A DNA stretch of 64,000 nucleotides from positions 1 to 64,000 of the forward strand of contig CAZDEB010000003.1 in the NCBI GenBank assembly GCA_964504305.1. The letters run 5' to 3'. The stretch is from UBA11606 sp964504305 (GTDB lineage: Bacteria; Actinomycetota; Acidimicrobiia; Acidimicrobiales; Aldehydirespiratoraceae). Numbering within the stretch: position 1 is the stretch's first letter; every line of letters begins with the position of its first letter. The translations under genes were made by a program, and so were the position numbers. Below are positions 62,469-64,000 of the stretch, piece by piece. The notes below the pieces were generated by a model. It was given only the letters and a program-made list of their open reading frames with translations. It had not been told where the DNA came from and searched no databases.

Positions 62469-63973
62469 CGCGGTGAGTACCGGGTCGCGTACATGCCCTC
62501 GAAGAGCTCTTGAAGCCCGACGACCGCCTCACTCGTACGAACGGCGGCCAATTGGCCGTTGATGACTCCGCACGAATAATCGATGCCGCGATAGCCGACT
62601 CCGCTCACAAACCAGATTGATCCCGAGCCGGCATCGTGGTCGGCTTGGTTGGCGAATTCGACCGGATCGACTGATGCAACTTGGTCGAGATAATCCCGCC
62701 AGTCGACGGTCTGACCGTCGCCGGACGGAAACGCTCGCCGAGCGGTCGCCGCGGCTGCTTCGTCCAGGTAGTGCACCGTGGCCGGGCCGACCTGATCGGG
62801 ACAAAACAGGATGAGGTCGTTGGCGGCGACCCGGGCGTTTATGGCGGTGGCTACTTCTTGGCCTTGGGACCGAGTGCGACGGGCCTCGTCGGCACTGATT
62901 GCCAACCCCAGTACCACCAGCAAAGAGAGGGCTACCACCCGTGCGGTGGGGCTCAACACCGCTACTCCTCGTCCGGCCATCAACAACACAAAGGGCACGG
63001 CAATGCCGGCGTAACGCGCTTCGAAGGCCCCACCGGTGACGATTGCGGTCGCCGCGCCCAACCCGAGGGCACCGACTGTGATGGCGGCCCACGGTCGCAT
63101 CGAGGCGGCGATTGTGCTCCGAATCTCGATCGTGCGGTCTTGGGCTACTCCGACCGCGAGTGCACCAAGCAGAGCAAAAAAGGCCAACAAGATCCCAAGC
63201 GTTTCGCCTTCGAACCGGTTGTTTCCGCCGATGCCTTGCAAGGTCTCGACGAAGACCTCGGTGGGACGGGCCCGTTTGGCCCACGGTGTTCCGGTGTGGG
63301 CCAGTTGATCAACAAAGACCGGGACCCACACGATGAAGGTGGCGGCGCCGGCCGCCGCGGCGACCAGAATCGAGCGGGCGGTTCGCCGTTGGTCAGCGGG
63401 CTTGCGCCAGCCCGCGGCCGCTACTAGGACAAGCCCGGCGGCCACTAGATAAAACGTCCAGTAGTGAGTGTGCACGAGCGCGGCGGTGACAACCGAAACG
63501 CCGACAAGGCGAGCCGCGGTCGGCCGCCGCCACGCCGAGTCGACCAACCACCATGCGGCGGCAACCAAGAAAACGACGAGCGCGTACATTCGTGTCTCGG
63601 TTGAGTATCGGATCAGGTACGGAGACGTCGCCGCCAGCAGCAGCGTGCAAATCGTGGTCGGTCGCCCGTAGCGCCGGGTCGCGAGCCAGAGCACGGGCAG
63701 TGTCAAGACCCCCAGAACCCCTGACAGGGCCCGCACTGCGTGGTCGCCGGTCCCGAATATGGTGGTCCAGTCGTCGAGGAGGACGTAGTACAACCCCGGA
63801 TGGCCGTCCTGTCGTAGTGCATCGCCGAGGCCCATTTGTCCGGTCGCGATATGAACCGACAGCGCCTCATCGAGCCACAGCGGTGATGTCGCCACGAATC
63901 GCAGGACGATCGCGGCGATCATCGCTATGGTGCCGGCGCCGATCAGGGCCCGGCGCTTCAACCCGCTCGACAT
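62465..63973 (-). CDS. GT-C/PMT-like membrane glycosyltransferase
   Basis: A 502-residue protein with about eleven membrane helices. The first external loop SPLWLDEALSVHIATGQM carries the acidic DE pair of GT39/GT83-like enzymes, and QDGHPGLYYVLLDDW follows. STETRMYALVV in a later loop is another feature of this class. C-terminal residues 380-502 are a soluble extracytoplasmic part. First gene of the leftward operon ending with the GT4 at 60304. Confidence 0.82.
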   Translation of the reverse strand: MSSGLKRRALIGAGTIAMIAAIVLRFVATSPLWLDEALSVHIATGQMGLGDALRQDGHPGLYYVLLDDWTTIFGTGDHAVRALSGVLGVLTLPVLWLATRRYGRPTTICTLLLAATSPYLIRYSTETRMYALVVFLVAAAWWLVDSAWRRPTAARLVGVSVVTAALVHTHYWTFYLVAAGLVLVAAAGWRKPADQRRTARSILVAAAAGAATFIVWVPVFVDQLAHTGTPWAKRARPTEVFVETLQGIGGNNRFEGETLGILLAFFALLGALAVGVAQDRTIEIRSTIAASMRPWAAITVGALGLGAATAIVTGGAFEARYAGIAVPFVLLMAGRGVAVLSPTARVVALSLLVVLGLAISADEARRTRSQGQEVATAINARVAANDLILFCPDQVGPATVHYLDEAAAATARRAFPSGDGQTVDWRDYLDQVASVDPVEFANQADHDAGSGSIWFVSGVGYRGIDYSCGVINGQLAAVRTSEAVVGLQELFEGMYATRYSPR

Positions 63974-64000
63974 GAGAGCCGAGTCCGCGTCGGGGTCGGC

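Overview
The window is a compact, GC-rich stretch from an actinobacterium. Class Acidimicrobiia is my best guess. That rests on an actinobacterial-type SucB, a mycothiol-isomerase-like (MDMPI/DinB) protein, Ku next to a LigD polymerase, a lone Flp pilin and several secreted proteins with repeated S-layer homology (SLH) domains. Genes are tightly packed, with many ATGA/GTGA start-stop overlaps and convergent genes that overlap at their ends. I saw no rRNA, tRNA, IS element, prophage or CRISPR array, and no gene-free stretch longer than 300 bases.

Layout: 0-10.8 kb is an exopolysaccharide block: GT4 glycosyltransferases, a GNAT protein, a NodB deacetylase, a DegT aminotransferase, a Wzz/tyrosine-kinase fusion, a membrane protein and a frameshifted PqqD-HprK-like gene. 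10.8-13.4 kb holds a GAF-GGDEF regulator and a thioredoxin-fold lipoprotein. 13.4-18.2 kb is a 2-oxoacid dehydrogenase/lipoate unit (lpdA, sucB and a fused lipB-lipA). 18-31 kb is housekeeping: metY, M24 peptidase, Ku and LigD polymerase, cobalamin adenosyltransferase, leucyl aminopeptidase, Flp pilin, sirtuin and rhodanese-MoeB, plus a three-gene unit with a secreted Asp/Gly-repeat protein. 31-64 kb is a large surface-polysaccharide region: flippase, rmlA-C-B-D for dTDP-rhamnose, two SLH cell-wall proteins, a nucleotide-sugar dehydrogenase, an initiating glycosylphosphotransferase, a Wzm/Wzt ABC exporter, an O-antigen-ligase-like protein, many GT2/GT4 enzymes, GT-C membrane enzymes, and an FG-GAP-SLH protein.

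The most interesting observation is at 12652-13236 on the minus strand. The thioredoxin-like lipoprotein reads W-A-P-W-TGA-P-T-C, so an in-frame UGA occupies exactly the first cysteine of the CxxC redox motif. The frame stays open for 100 more codons of normal thioredoxin fold. Twenty bases after the UGA begins a 7-bp hairpin with a GGUC apical loop, at the position and with the loop expected for a bacterial SECIS element. I therefore read it as a selenocysteine (UxxC) redoxin exported as a lipoprotein, which simple ORF calling would split into two broken genes.

Other unusual points are a LipB-LipA fusion that seems to start at a CTG with a strong ribosome-binding site inside sucB, a one-base frameshift in the HprK-like gene, a reversed rhodanese-MoeB domain order, and a possible LPLTA sorting signal on the Asp/Gly-repeat protein.
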